Shown here piece after piece: positions 33,995 to 43,717 of a DNA stretch of 64,000 nt (positions are counted from its first letter, which is position 1; the number at the start of each line of letters is the position of its first letter). The notes below the pieces were generated by a model that was given only the letters and a program-made list of their open reading frames with translations, searched no databases and had not been told where the DNA came from. Location: positions 124,001 to 188,000 of the forward strand of contig NZ_LMQO01000004.1 of the NCBI RefSeq assembly GCF_001425385.1, given 5' to 3'. The DNA comes from Sphingomonas sp. Leaf407. Its GTDB lineage: Bacteria; Pseudomonadota; Alphaproteobacteria; Sphingomonadales; Sphingomonadaceae. The translations under genes and the position numbers were made by a program.

Positions 33995-36700
33995 ATGAAA
34001 CTGTTCGTTACGACACGCGCGATCCTGTTGCTGTCATCGGCCATCGCCGCGCCCGCCATGGCGCAGGGCGTGCCGCCCGCGCCCGCCGCCGGCACGCCGC
34101 AGGACGAGGCCGAAGGCGAGATCGTCGTCACCGGCGCGCCGCTTCAGGCGCTGCGCGAGATCGAGGCGAAGCGCACGATCGCCGTCATTTCGGACAGCAT
34201 CAGCGCCGACGAGATCGGCACCCTGCCCGACTTCGGTCTGGGCGAGGCGCTGACCCGCGTGCCGGGTGTTTCGACCGTGCAGAACAACGCGCGCGGCGAA
34301 GCGCAATTCCTGTCGATCCGCGGCCTCAACGCCGACTACAACCTCGTCCAGATCGACGGCGTGACGCTGCCCGCCAACGAGGTCGGCCGCCGCAACGTCT
34401 CGCTCGACGTCATCCCCTCGTCGCTCGCCTCGCGGGTCGAGGTGTACAAGTCGGTCAACGCCGCGATGAACGGCAATGCGATCGGCGGGGTCGCCAACCT
34501 GCGCACGCGCAGCGCGTTCGACAATGGCGGCAAGGGCTTCCTCGGCGGGCGTTTCGACATCGGCACCTGGGACTATCGCCGGGTCCGCGCCGATGCGACC
34601 CCGTCGGGCCAGGCCGAACTGATCGCCGCCACCACTTTCGGTCCCGAACGCAAGTTCGGCTTCGTCGTGTCGGCGAGCTATTTCCGCCGCGACTCGGCCT
34701 CGCTCAATTCGGCAACCGACAATTATCTGTATTTTGATCCGACGACGGGCGGGCGGCTGACATCGCCGGCGAACGACGTGTCGAACGCCCTCGTCGCGCC
34801 GGATCGCCGCCGCTGGCTGCACTATGACAACGTCCGTCAGCGCTACGGCGCGTTCGGCAAGCTGGAATTCGACGACCATATCCTGTTCCGCGCCGCGTTC
34901 ACGCTGGCCGACTTCCGCCACACCAACGACGAGGAGCGGCAGTCGAACATCGTCATCGCCAATACCGCGGTGACGACCGCCACCAACCGCTACACCAATT
35001 TCGCCGACGTGACGGCAAGCGGCGGATCGGTGGCCAATGCCAATGCGCAGGTCGATCTGGCGCAGTTCGCCCAGCAACGCCGGGTGCGCTACGGCGACTT
35101 CCATGCCGAACTGAGCCCCGCCGACACCGTCCGTGCCGATTTCGGCGTCAACTATGCGGTGTCGACCTATCGTCAGGACGCGACGCTCGCGACCTATCGC
35201 ATCGCCAATACCCCGAACCTCGCCTATCGCTATGCGATCACGCCGGGCGACTTTCCCCGCTTCACCTTCGCCAATGCCAGCTATGCCTTCGACCCGGCCA
35301 ATTACCGCCAGTTCGAATATGGCACGACCGCCGACAACAACCGTGAACGCGCACTGACCGCGCAGGCCAATCTGGGCGTCAACATGGCGGCCAACGAACG
35401 CGGCTGGGGCGTCCAGACCGGTGCCTATGCCCGCTTCCTCAACCGCCGCTACGATTTCACCGTCCTGAATTTCCGCCCGCTGTCGTCGAGCAATTTCCTG
35501 CTGTCGGCAGTCGACGATCCCGATGCGCGCTTCTCCGCCTATAACAGCGGCAACCAGCCGATGCTGTTCGTCGACCCCCGGCTCGCCGCCGATTTCTTCG
35601 CCGCCAACGGCAGCGGCTTCAGCGCGAATACCGCCAACACCTCGGCCAGCCTGACGCCCGACTATTCGCTGGGCGAGGATATTCTCGCGGGCTACCTCAT
35701 GACACGCTACGCGACCGATGCGATCGAGGTGACGAGCGGCGTACGCTACGAACAGACCGACCTGCGCACCACCTCGACCTCCAGCAACACGCGCGCGGGC
35801 GTCACCAGCTTCGTGTTCGGCCAGCGCGAACAGGATTACGGCTATTGGCTGCCCTCGGCACAGGTGAACTGGAACGTCAGCGACCGGTTCAAGCTGCGCG
35901 CCGCCGCCAGCCGGACGCTCGGCCGGCCCAATTACGACGATCTGGCGGCGCGCGAGGTCGTCTCGATCTTCTCGCAGGCCGATGGCGGCGGGCGGACGAT
36001 CACCAGCGGCAATCCCGACCTGAAACCGCGTCTTGCCAGCAACTATGACATCAGCGCCGAATTCTATGTCGACCGCGACATCCTGTTCTCCGCCGGGCTG
36101 TTCCTGAAGGACATTCGGAACGAGATCCTGACCGCGCGCAATCAGGCGATCGAGACGGTCGACGGCACGCCCACGCTGGTCACGCGCATCCGTCCGGTCA
36201 ACGGCAGCACGTCGCAGATCAAGGGGGTGGAGCTGAACGCGGTGGTGTCGCGGATGCGCTTCCTGCCCGGCCCGCTCGCCGGCTTCGGCTTTTCCGCCAA
36301 CGTCACGCTGCTCGATCCGACGCCGCCGAGCGTGGTGTCGCCGAACGGCCTTGGCACGCGGCAATTGTCCGGCCTGTTCGAAAGCGCCAACACCGTCGCC
36401 AACGCCAAGCTGTTCTATACCGCCGGACCGGTGCAGGTGCAGGGTGCGTGGAACCACCTGTCGCCCGTCCTCTTCTCGGTTTCCACGTCCGATCCGTTGC
36501 AGGACCGGCGCTATGCGACCAGCGACCTGTTCGACGCGCAGATCCGGCTGAAGCTCGACCGTCGCTTCACCATCGTGGCGCAGGGCAAGAACCTGACCAA
36601 CTTCCGCCCGCAGCGCCTGTTCGGACCGGGCTTCGGGCTGCTGCGCGAGGAGATCAACAACGGGCGGGCCTTCTACATCGGCGCGCTGGTCCGCTACTGA
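33995..36700 (+). CDS. TonB-dependent outer-membrane receptor
   Basis: The 901-residue receptor has a signal peptide ending AMAQG, a TonB-box-like EIVVTGAPL, a plug domain (ISADEIGTLPDFGLGEALTRVPGV, shown in part by GVSTVQNNARGEAQFLSIRG) and a 22-strand-type barrel ending in a terminal aromatic-rich strand (FYIGALVRY). This subclass (TonB receptor with a long barrel, sphingomonad type) imports diverse organic substrates. Its TGA overlaps the ATG of the PAP2-GDPD gene, and a TonB-like gene follows, so the substrate is plausibly a phosphodiester or phospholipid head group; this is inference from context. Confidence 0.93.
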   Translation: MKLFVTTRAILLLSSAIAAPAMAQGVPPAPAAGTPQDEAEGEIVVTGAPLQALREIEAKRTIAVISDSISADEIGTLPDFGLGEALTRVPGVSTVQNNARGEAQFLSIRGLNADYNLVQIDGVTLPANEVGRRNVSLDVIPSSLASRVEVYKSVNAAMNGNAIGGVANLRTRSAFDNGGKGFLGGRFDIGTWDYRRVRADATPSGQAELIAATTFGPERKFGFVVSASYFRRDSASLNSATDNYLYFDPTTGGRLTSPANDVSNALVAPDRRRWLHYDNVRQRYGAFGKLEFDDHILFRAAFTLADFRHTNDEERQSNIVIANTAVTTATNRYTNFADVTASGGSVANANAQVDLAQFAQQRRVRYGDFHAELSPADTVRADFGVNYAVSTYRQDATLATYRIANTPNLAYRYAITPGDFPRFTFANASYAFDPANYRQFEYGTTADNNRERALTAQANLGVNMAANERGWGVQTGAYARFLNRRYDFTVLNFRPLSSSNFLLSAVDDPDARFSAYNSGNQPMLFVDPRLAADFFAANGSGFSANTANTSASLTPDYSLGEDILAGYLMTRYATDAIEVTSGVRYEQTDLRTTSTSSNTRAGVTSFVFGQREQDYGYWLPSAQVNWNVSDRFKLRAAASRTLGRPNYDDLAAREVVSIFSQADGGGRTITSGNPDLKPRLASNYDISAEFYVDRDILFSAGLFLKDIRNEILTARNQAIETVDGTPTLVTRIRPVNGSTSQIKGVELNAVVSRMRFLPGPLAGFGFSANVTLLDPTPPSVVSPNGLGTRQLSGLFESANTVANAKLFYTAGPVQVQGAWNHLSPVLFSVSTSDPLQDRRYATSDLFDAQIRLKLDRRFTIVAQGKNLTNFRPQRLFGPGFGLLREEINNGRAFYIGALVRY

Positions 36701-38241
36701 TGCGGTATGCGATCCTGCTGCCGTTGCTCGCGCTGGCGGCGCCCGCCGCCGGGCAACCCTATCTGGCCGGGCCGGGCGTCGCATTGCGCGACGTCCTGCC
36801 CCCGCCGCCCGTGACCGGATCGAGCGAGGACGCAGCCGATCGCGCGACGTTCCGGGCGACACGGTCGCAGGAGGGCACGCCGCGCTGGCGACAGGCGATC
36901 GCCGACGTGGACGAGAGCACGCCCGCCATGCTCGCGGACTTCACGGCGGCGGCGGACCAGCCGCTGTCGCTCGAGGCGACGCCGGTGCTGGCAAGGCTGT
37001 TGACGCGGATGCGCGGCGACGTGGCGGCGGCGGTGAACGTCGCCAAGCGCGGCTATGCCCGCCGCCGCCCGTTCCTCGTCGATGCCGGTGCGATCTGCCA
37101 GCCGCGCGCCGCGCTGGAGAACAGCTACGACTATCCCTCGGGCCATACGGCATGGGGCACGTCGGTCGCGCTGGTGCTGGCCGAACTGTTGCCCGCGCGG
37201 GCGAGCGACATCCTCGCGCGCGGCAGCGCCTATGGCGAAAGCCGGATCATCTGTGGCGCGCATAACGCCAGCGCAGTCGCCGCCGGGCGGCAGGCGGCGG
37301 GAGCGATCATCGCGCGGCTGCACGGCGATGCCGGATTCCGGCGTGACCTCGACGCCGCGCGGCGCGAGCTGGACCCGGCGTTGCGGATCATGGCGCGGAT
37401 CGCCGATCCCGCCGCCGGCCCGGTCGTGATCGCCCATCGCGGCTGCCATGCCGCGATCAGGGGCCTGGGCAGCGCACCCGAAAACTCGCTGGTGGCGCTG
37501 GAGCATTGCGTCGCCAAGGGGGTCGACGTGATGGAAACCGACGTGCGGATGACGCGCGACGGGCATCTGGTGATGATCCACGACGCCACCGTCGACCGGA
37601 CGACCGACGGGCACGGCCGGGTCGCCGACCTGACGCTCGCCCAGATTCAGGCGCTGCGGCTGCGCGACGATCTGGGCGGTGCCGGGGCGGCGCTGACCGA
37701 CCGCCGGGTCGTGACGCTCGACACGATGCTCGCGGCGGCGGCGGGGCGGATCGTCCTCAACCTCGACGTCAAGGATTCGGTCTATGCCGAAGTCATCGAG
37801 GCGGTGCGGCGCGCCGGGGCGGAGGGGCGCGTGCTGGTGAAGGCGACGGCGGGGATCGCCAGCCCGCCGCTCGCCGGGCTGGCGCCTTATGCTGCCGTCC
37901 CGTTCATGCCGATGCTGTCGGGCACCACCGATCTGGCGCAGGTGATCGAGCGCCAGTCGCAGGCGACGGTCCGCCCGGTCGGCTATGAAATTCCGCGCAT
38001 GGCGCTGCCGGACCTCGCCAGTGTCGTGGAGGCCGCGCGCAAGGCAAAGGGCCGATTGTGGGCGAACAGCCTGTGGGAAGGCTTCGTGGGCGGCATCGGC
38101 GGCGATACCGCCGCGCTGGCCGATCCCGATGCGGTATGGGGGCGGCTGATCCGGGGCGGCGTCTCGATGATCCAGAGCGATTATCCCGCCGAACTGCACG
38201 ATTTCGTCGTCGGCCGGGCGCGTTCGACGGCGGCGAACTGA
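36700..38241 (+). CDS. Secreted PAP2 phosphatase-glycerophosphodiester phosphodiesterase fusion
   Basis: The 513-residue protein has a signal peptide (MRYAILLPLLALAAPAAG) and two enzyme domains. Residues 30-235 are class A nonspecific acid phosphatase-like (PAP2): KRGYARRRP (K116), PSGH (146-149), SRIICGAH (181-188). The Asp expected four residues after that His is Ala192, so the charge-relay residue is missing. Residues 240-510 are a GDPD domain: HRG (H246), ENS, ETD, HDATVDRTTDG and LDVKD. Together they could release glycerol, then phosphate, from glycerophosphodiesters in the periplasm. The start overlaps the receptor stop. Confidence 0.9.
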   Translation: MRYAILLPLLALAAPAAGQPYLAGPGVALRDVLPPPPVTGSSEDAADRATFRATRSQEGTPRWRQAIADVDESTPAMLADFTAAADQPLSLEATPVLARLLTRMRGDVAAAVNVAKRGYARRRPFLVDAGAICQPRAALENSYDYPSGHTAWGTSVALVLAELLPARASDILARGSAYGESRIICGAHNASAVAAGRQAAGAIIARLHGDAGFRRDLDAARRELDPALRIMARIADPAAGPVVIAHRGCHAAIRGLGSAPENSLVALEHCVAKGVDVMETDVRMTRDGHLVMIHDATVDRTTDGHGRVADLTLAQIQALRLRDDLGGAGAALTDRRVVTLDTMLAAAAGRIVLNLDVKDSVYAEVIEAVRRAGAEGRVLVKATAGIASPPLAGLAPYAAVPFMPMLSGTTDLAQVIERQSQATVRPVGYEIPRMALPDLASVVEAARKAKGRLWANSLWEGFVGGIGGDTAALADPDAVWGRLIRGGVSMIQSDYPAELHDFVVGRARSTAAN

Positions 38242-38284
38242 AAAGCGTCGCCCGCCGGTCGCGCCTGCGCTAAGGGCCGGTCCG

Positions 38285-39088
38285 GTGGCGACGCAGGTGA
38301 TTCAGGAACGATATTCCGCGCAGGCGCCCGTACCGCTGCGCCGGCGCGTGGCGACGCTGGCGCTGGTCGTCGGCATCCACCTGCTGATCCTGTGGCTGCT
38401 GCTGCACATCGCGCCGACGATCATGTCGCCGCCGCCCGGCCCCGAATCGGCGCTGGTGGTCGACATGCTGCCCGCCGACCGGGTCGCCCCTGCCGCCGCC
38501 CCGGCGAAACAGGCGGCGCGCAAGGCGGCATCGGGCAGCGCCGCGACCGCAACCCCGGTCGAGCGGGTCGCCCCCCCGCCCGACATTCCGCCGCCTCCGC
38601 CGGTGCCGACCGCGCCCAGCGACGACATCTGGTCGCGGGTGATCCCGATGACCGGGCGCGACTTCGCCCGTGCCGCGATCGCGCCGGGCAAGAGCGCGGC
38701 GACCGAAGGGGCCGGGAGCGGTGCCGCCAAGGGCGACAGCGGCGATGGCGACGCGGTGGCCGATGCCGGCGGCGGCAGCGGCGGTGGCGACCGGCTCTAC
38801 GCCGCCGACTGGTATCGCCGCCCGACCCATGCCGAGCTGTCGACCTATCTGCCGTCGCGCGCCCAGCCCGGCTGGGGCGAGATCGCGTGTCGCACCATTC
38901 CGAACAATCAAGTCACCGACTGCCGCGAGATCGGCCAGTCGGCGCGCGGATCGGGGCTGGCGGGCGCGGTGCGGCAGGCGGCGTGGCAGTTCCGCATCGT
39001 GCCGCCGCGCGTCGGCGGCAAGCCGCTGATCGGGGTGTGGGTCCGCATCCGCATCACCTATTCGGACAAGGGCGCGGCGGTGGAGTGA
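38285..39088 (+). CDS. TonB-like energy transducer protein
   Basis: The 267-residue protein has one N-terminal membrane anchor (VATLALVVGIHLLILWLLL), a proline/alanine-rich periplasmic linker (VAPPPDIPPPPPVPTAP), a Gly/Ser/Asp spacer, and a C-terminal TonB-like domain with VTDCREIGQSARGSGL and AAWQFRIVPPRVGGKP. TonB proteins transmit proton-motive force to outer-membrane receptors. It begins with GTG 43 bases after the PAP2-GDPD gene on the same strand, so it may serve the receptor at 33995. ExbB/ExbD genes are not in the window. Confidence 0.82.
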   Translation: MATQVIQERYSAQAPVPLRRRVATLALVVGIHLLILWLLLHIAPTIMSPPPGPESALVVDMLPADRVAPAAAPAKQAARKAASGSAATATPVERVAPPPDIPPPPPVPTAPSDDIWSRVIPMTGRDFARAAIAPGKSAATEGAGSGAAKGDSGDGDAVADAGGGSGGGDRLYAADWYRRPTHAELSTYLPSRAQPGWGEIACRTIPNNQVTDCREIGQSARGSGLAGAVRQAAWQFRIVPPRVGGKPLIGVWVRIRITYSDKGAAVE

Positions 39089-39169
39089 GGCTGCCGCGCA
39101 TCCTTGCCCTCCCCCGCCCCAACGGCTAGTCGGCGGGCGTTTACCTTCCTCGCACACCGGGTCGCTTCC

Positions 39170-41182
39170 ATGTCCGCATTGTTCCGCATCACCCTCCCCG
39201 ACGGCGCCGTCCGCGAGGTGACGCCGGGCACTACGCCGGCCGACATCGCCGCCGCGATCTCGCCGGGGCTGCGCAAGGCGGCGATCGCGGCGAGGGTCGA
39301 CGGGCAGGTGCGCGATCTCAATCGCCCGTTCGACGGCGACGCCGCGCTGGCGCTCGTGACCGCGAAGGACGAGAGCGACGCGCTCGAACTCCATCGCCAC
39401 GACTTCGCGCACGTTCTGGCCGAAGCGGTGCAGACGCTCTATCCGGGCACGCAGATCACCTTCGGCCCGGCGACCGACGACGGGTTCTATTATGACTTCG
39501 CGCCCGCGCCGGGCCGCGGCATGTTCACCGACGAGGATCTGCCGCTGATCGAGGCCGAGATGCGCCGGATCATCGCGCGCGGCGAGAAGTTCGTGCGCGA
39601 GGTCGTGACGCGCCAGCAACTGATCGACCGCTGGACCGCACAGGGCGAGACGTTCAAGGCCGAGTGGGCCGCCGAACTGCCCGAGGGCGAAGAACTGACG
39701 ATCTATCGCCAGGGCGAATGGCTCGACATGTGTCGCGGGCCGCATCTCGAATCGACCGCGAAGCTGGATCCGGCGGCGTTCAAGCTGACCCGCGTGTCGG
39801 GCGCCTATTGGCGTGGTGACCAGAAGAACGCGATGCTCAGCCGCATCTACGGCACCGGCTGGCTGTCGAAGAAGCAGCTCGACGCGCATCTGACGCGGCT
39901 GGAGGAGGCCGCCAAGCGCGACCACCGCAAGCTGGGCGCGGAGATGGACCTGTTCCACCTCCAGTCCGAAGCGCAGGGGTCGGTGTTCTGGCACCCCAAG
40001 GGCTATATGATGTGGCGGCAGCTCGAGGCGTACATGCGCCGCCGGCTCGACGCGACCGCCTATCAGGAAGTGAAGACGCCGCAGTTGATGGACGCGCGGC
40101 AATGGGAACAGTCGGGCCACTGGGGCAAGTATCGCGAGAACATGTTCGTCGTCCCCGACGAAATCCCCAATACCGAGGATGAGGGGGCGATCCTGAGCGG
40201 CGATGCCGATCTGATGGCATTGAAGCCGATGAACTGCCCGGCGCACGTCCTGATCTTTCGTCAGGGGATCAAGTCGTACCGCGACCTGCCGATCCGCATG
40301 GCCGAATTCGGCTGCTGCCACCGCAACGAGCCGCACGGCGCGCTCCACGGCATCATGCGCGTGCGCCAGTTCACGCAGGACGACGCGCATATCTTCTGCC
40401 GCGAGGATCAGTTGGTGCAGGAAGTGCGCGACTTCTGCGAGCTGCTCGACTCGGTCTACCGCGATCTGGGCTTCACCGACTATGCGGTGAAGCTGGCGCT
40501 GCGCCCGGACAAGCGCTTCGGCTCCGACGACATGTGGGACAAGGCGGAGGCCGAACTGCGCGAGGCGGTGCTGTCGTCGACCCTCTCCGACGAGATCAAG
40601 GGCAAGTTCGAGGAGCTGCCCGGCGAAGGCGCCTTTTATGCGCCCAAGCTCGAATTCCACCTGACCGACGCGATCGGCCGGACGTGGCAGGTCGGCACGA
40701 TCCAGTCGGACCGGGTGCTGCCCGAACGACTCGACGCGACCTATGTCGGCGAGGACGGCAACCGTCACCGCCCGGTGATGCTCCACCGCGCGATCCTCGG
40801 CACGTTCGAACGCTTCCTCGGCATCCTGATCGAACATCACGCCGGGCGCATGCCGATGTGGCTGTCGCCGGTGCAGGCGGTGGTCGCGACGATCGTGTCC
40901 GACGCCGACGACTATGCCAACGAGGTCGCCGCCGCGCTGAAATCGGCGGGAATCCGCGTCGAAACCGACCTGCGCAACGAGAAGATTAACTACAAGGTGC
41001 GCGAACATTCGCTCGCCAAGGTCCCGGCGCTGGTCGTGGTCGGCAAGCGCGAGGCGGAGGAACGCACCGTCGCGCTGCGCCGTCTGGGCAGCCAGGGACA
41101 GCAGGTGATCGCGCTGGACGAACTGGTCGCGATGCTCCGGCAAGAGGCGCTGGCACCCGATCTTGCGCGGAACCTTTCGTAA
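39170..41182 (+). CDS. thrS: Threonyl-tRNA synthetase
   Basis: The 670-residue class II synthetase has the TGS domain ([17 protein letters not shown]), the editing domain with [14 protein letters not shown] and [12 protein letters not shown], and the catalytic core with [13 protein letters not shown] (zinc-ligand Cys), [15 protein letters not shown] and [13 protein letters not shown]. The C-terminal anticodon-binding domain includes [20 protein letters not shown]. It charges tRNA-Thr. ATG 39170 puts the TGS domain at the N-terminus. It is followed by infC, the conserved thrS-infC order. Confidence 0.97.
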   Translation: MSALFRITLPDGAVREVTPGTTPADIAAAISPGLRKAAIAARVDGQVRDLNRPFDGDAALALVTAKDESDALELHRHDFAHVLAEAVQTLYPGTQITFGPATDDGFYYDFAPAPGRGMFTDEDLPLIEAEMRRIIARGEKFVREVVTRQQLIDRWTAQGETFKAEWAAELPEGEELTIYRQGEWLDMCRGPHLESTAKLDPAAFKLTRVSGAYWRGDQKNAMLSRIYGTGWLSKKQLDAHLTRLEEAAKRDHRKLGAEMDLFHLQSEAQGSVFWHPKGYMMWRQLEAYMRRRLDATAYQEVKTPQLMDARQWEQSGHWGKYRENMFVVPDEIPNTEDEGAILSGDADLMALKPMNCPAHVLIFRQGIKSYRDLPIRMAEFGCCHRNEPHGALHGIMRVRQFTQDDAHIFCREDQLVQEVRDFCELLDSVYRDLGFTDYAVKLALRPDKRFGSDDMWDKAEAELREAVLSSTLSDEIKGKFEELPGEGAFYAPKLEFHLTDAIGRTWQVGTIQSDRVLPERLDATYVGEDGNRHRPVMLHRAILGTFERFLGILIEHHAGRMPMWLSPVQAVVATIVSDADDYANEVAAALKSAGIRVETDLRNEKINYKVREHSLAKVPALVVVGKREAEERTVALRRLGSQGQQVIALDELVAMLRQEALAPDLARNLS

Positions 41183-41190
41183 CCGCGCAA
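41163..41190 (+). promoter_or_regulatory. Hairpin spanning the thrS stop codon, ahead of infC
   Basis: A perfect TTGCGCGG/CCGCGCAA stem with a 12-base loop encloses the thrS TAA. It is followed by an AT-rich stretch (GATTGATTATATAGG), not a T-run. It may act as a weak attenuator or processing site between thrS and infC. Confidence 0.4.
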
Positions 41191-41233
41191 GATTGATTAT
41201 ATAGGTCTTTGGTCAACTACAGGAGCAGCACCT

Positions 41234-41779
41234 ATCCGTCCGCCCATGATGCGACGCCCCAATGCGCCGCCGCCGATGAACGGCCCCCGATTCAACGAAT
41301 TCATCCAGTCGCCCAAGGTCCGCGTGATCGACCATGAGGGTGAGAATCTGGGTGTGATGTTCACGCGCGCCGCCATCGAGGCCGCTGCCGAGGTCGGGCT
41401 CGATCTGGTCGAGGTATCGCCGAACGCCGATCCGCCGGTCGCCAAGTTCCTTGATGTCGGCAAGTTCAAGTACGAGGCGCAGAAGAAGGCGAACCTCGCG
41501 CGCAAGACCCAGAAGACGCAGGAGATCAAGGAGATCAAAATGCGTCCGAACATCGACGATCATGATTATGATACGAAGATGAAGAAGGTCGAGGAATTCA
41601 TCGGCGAGGGCGACAAGGTCAAGGTGACGATGCGCTTCCGTGGTCGCGAGTTGAGCCACGGCCAGCTCGGCATGGCGGTGTTGCAGCGCGTTGCCGAGGC
41701 CCTGCACGAAATCGCCAAGGTCGAAGCCTATCCGCGCATGGAAGGCCGCCAGATGCTGATGGTGCTGGCGCCCAAATAA
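41234..41779 (+). CDS. infC: Translation initiation factor IF-3, probable ATC start
   Basis: IF-3 binds the 30S subunit and rejects non-canonical start codons. Markers are [53 protein letters not shown] and [12 protein letters not shown]. The sequence AGGAG (41221-41225) is eight bases before ATC at 41234, whereas the first ATG (41246) is 20 bases away. An ATC start (181 residues) therefore fits; E. coli infC uses AUU so that IF-3 limits its own synthesis. Starting at 41246 would give 177 residues. Confidence 0.95.
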   Translation: MRPPMMRRPNAPPPMNGPRFNEFIQSPKVRVIDHEGENLGVMFTRAAIEAAAEVGLDLVEVSPNADPPVAKFLDVGKFKYEAQKKANLARKTQKTQEIKEIKMRPNIDDHDYDTKMKKVEEFIGEGDKVKVTMRFRGRELSHGQLGMAVLQRVAEALHEIAKVEAYPRMEGRQMLMVLAPK

Positions 41780-41807
41780 GCGTCTGCCGCCGGTTTCCGG
41801 TCGCTTC

Positions 41808-41849
41808 AAAAAACCGTCATGTCCCCGCGTGTGGACATGACGGTTTTTT
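41808..41849 (+). terminator. Intrinsic terminator after infC
   Basis: A 17-base near-perfect inverted repeat, AAAAAACCGTCATGTCC and GGACATGACGGTTTTTT, has an eight-base loop and ends in a T6 tract. It is the clearest rho-independent terminator in the window, and the A6 on the other strand makes it potentially bidirectional. Confidence 0.9.
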
Positions 41850-42081
41850 AATGTCCCCGTCGCTTGACGCCCGCCGCCGCCGGGCGCATCTGCCCGCCCG
41901 AACGGTCCCGTTGTGGTCCGTTCGACTCCGCCAACGTCCCGAGAATGGGTCCATGTCCGACAACGATTCCAGTCGATCGACCGCGCCGCAGCGGCCGCTT
42001 CCGCCACTCGCCTGATCGTTTCGGGGGGGGTGCGCGCGAACCGGCCGATGCGGCCGGTCGTCCCGCGCGAGGTACTCTCCG

Positions 42082-42528
42082 ATGAACACCACCCTCCGGT
42101 TCCTGACCGATCCCTTCCGCCGCGCCGCGCCCGTGCGCGATCCCAATGCCGCGTTCGACGACACGATGACGCTGGGCGAACGCCTTGCCGACCGGGTCGC
42201 CGCGATCGGCGGGTCGTGGGGCTTCATCTCGTCGTTCTGCCTGTTCCTGATCGGCTGGGCGGTGCTCAACACGATCGTGCTGGGCGGCCATGCGTTCGAT
42301 CCGTTTCCGTTCATCTTCCTCAACCTGATGCTGTCGATGCTGGCGGCGTTGCAGGCCCCGATTATCATGATGAGCCAGAACCGGCAGGCAGCGAAGGACC
42401 GGCTGGAGGTGCGGCTGGATTACGAAACCAACCTGCGGGCCGAGGCGCAGATCAACCGGCTGCTCGAAGAGGTCGCCGCGATCCGCGCCGAACTGGCGGG
42501 CGCGACGCCGGTGCGACAGGTCGCCTGA
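42082..42528 (+). CDS. DUF1003 family membrane protein
   Basis: The 148-residue protein has an N-terminal cytosolic stretch (MTLGERLADRVAAIGGSWGF), two membrane helices (ISSFCLFLIGWAVLNTIVL and FIFLNLMLSMLAALQAPIIMM), and a charged coiled coil (RLEVRLDYETNLRAEAQINRLLEEV). The W-x-F-x2-S...FPFIxLNLxLS...QAPxIxMSQNRQ pattern is typical of DUF1003. Function is unknown. It follows the infC terminator and so has its own promoter. Confidence 0.88.
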   Translation: MNTTLRFLTDPFRRAAPVRDPNAAFDDTMTLGERLADRVAAIGGSWGFISSFCLFLIGWAVLNTIVLGGHAFDPFPFIFLNLMLSMLAALQAPIIMMSQNRQAAKDRLEVRLDYETNLRAEAQINRLLEEVAAIRAELAGATPVRQVA

Positions 42529-42659
42529 CGCACCGGAAACCTTGGCCGACATATTGTTTTGGGACGATCGCCGGGGCCGCATATACTCGCGCCGCGATAC
42601 GTGGGGGGCGGCAACGCGACTCGCCGGTACAGGTCCTGGCCGCAATCTTGGAGGATTGC

Positions 42660-43451
42660 ATGAGGCATCTTGGTTTGGGCGTCGCGCTGGCGGCGATCGT
42701 TCTTCCCGCGGCGGCATCGGCGCAAAGCGTGTTCGATGGACGGTGGCGGGTCGATCTGGGCAGCACCCAGATTCCGAAGAAGCCGTGGGTCCTGACGCTG
42801 AACAAGACCGGCTATCGCTGTGTCAGTTGCAGCACGCCATGGGGCATTCCCGCCGACGGTGGCTTCCACCGCGTCGCCGGCCAGAATTATTTCGACGAAG
42901 CCGCCCTGAAACAGATCGATCCGCGCACCGTCGAATTCCACTACCGCAAGGGCGGGCGACTGGTCGAAACCGACCGGATCAGCGTGTCCGCCGATGGCAA
43001 GACGCTGACCTCGGTCGATACCGACCTTGCAACCGCCAATGGCCAGCCCGCCATCTATCGCAGCACCGCGCGGCGGAGCGCGGCGGGCGCGCCCGGATCG
43101 CATGTCCTGGGTGGAAGCTGGGTCACGACCTCGTTCGACAAGGGGTCCGACAATACCATGACGGTGACGATGCGGCTGGAGGGCGATCGCTTCTCGTTCG
43201 CCGATGGCACCGGATCGCATTATGTCGCGACGTTCGGCGGTCCTGCGGTCAAGGTCGAGGGCGACATCGCCGGGCGGATGATCGCGGCCAGTCGGCTCGG
43301 TGCCCATGCGATCCAGCTCGATTCGTCGATCGGCGGCAAGGCGGACAGCCGGATGATCGTGACGGTTGCACCCGACGGCAAGAAGATGACCGTCGAGTCG
43401 ACCAATCTGAAGCAGGGCACGACGGCCCGCTTCGTCGCCTACAAGCAATGA
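42660..43451 (+). CDS. Secreted protein of unknown function
   Basis: The 263-residue product has a signal peptide (LGLGVALAAIVLPAAASAQ) and a predicted beta-rich body. Features are FDGRWRVDLGSTQIP at the N-terminus, a CVSCSTPWG cysteine pair, FHYRKGGRLVETDRISVSADG and a second-half repeat of similar style (MIVTVAPDGKKMTVESTNLK), suggesting two lipocalin-like or beta-sandwich modules. GGAGG precedes the ATG. No family recognised. Confidence 0.72.
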   Translation: MRHLGLGVALAAIVLPAAASAQSVFDGRWRVDLGSTQIPKKPWVLTLNKTGYRCVSCSTPWGIPADGGFHRVAGQNYFDEAALKQIDPRTVEFHYRKGGRLVETDRISVSADGKTLTSVDTDLATANGQPAIYRSTARRSAAGAPGSHVLGGSWVTTSFDKGSDNTMTVTMRLEGDRFSFADGTGSHYVATFGGPAVKVEGDIAGRMIAASRLGAHAIQLDSSIGGKADSRMIVTVAPDGKKMTVESTNLKQGTTARFVAYKQ

Positions 43452-43468
43452 TCCCGGCCGGGGGTGGC

Positions 43469-43678
43469 TCAGTCGCCGCCCCCGCAGCCGCCACCGTCGC
43501 TGCCGCCGCAATCCGACGATCCGCCGTGGCCCGCGTCGCTCCATGCGCCGTCGGAGACGAACCAGTCGCCGCCGGTGGCTGCACGGCGCGGCCGGTCGCG
43601 ATGAATCCAAGATGCGATGAAGGCGGTGGCCAGCACCACGGCGATGACTGCGATCAGCAGCAGGAACGGCAGGTCCAT
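43469..43678 (-). CDS. Small membrane protein with Gly/Cys-rich tail
   Basis: This is a 69-residue protein: one N-terminal helix (LPFLLLIAVIAVVLATAFIASW), a short basic stretch (HRDRPRRA), and a tail rich in Gly, Ser, Asp and two Cys (SDCGGSDGGGCGGGD). Similar tails occur in small envelope proteins of unknown role. It converges on the secreted protein at 42660 and precedes glnD on the same strand. Confidence 0.6.
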   Translation of the reverse strand: MDLPFLLLIAVIAVVLATAFIASWIHRDRPRRAATGGDWFVSDGAWSDAGHGGSSDCGGSDGGGCGGGD

Positions 43679-43717
43679 AGCCGGATGCTGTCCTAATTCC
43701 TACCGATCCGCAAGGGA

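Noticed and set aside
34034..36862. A 942-codon minus-strand frame over the TonB receptor
   Set aside because: It is a shadow of the receptor, without recognisable domains.
41953..42015. A 20-residue reading frame before the DUF1003 gene (MSDNDSSRSTAPQRPLPPLA)
   Set aside because: It has no clear ribosome site or known match; too short to support.
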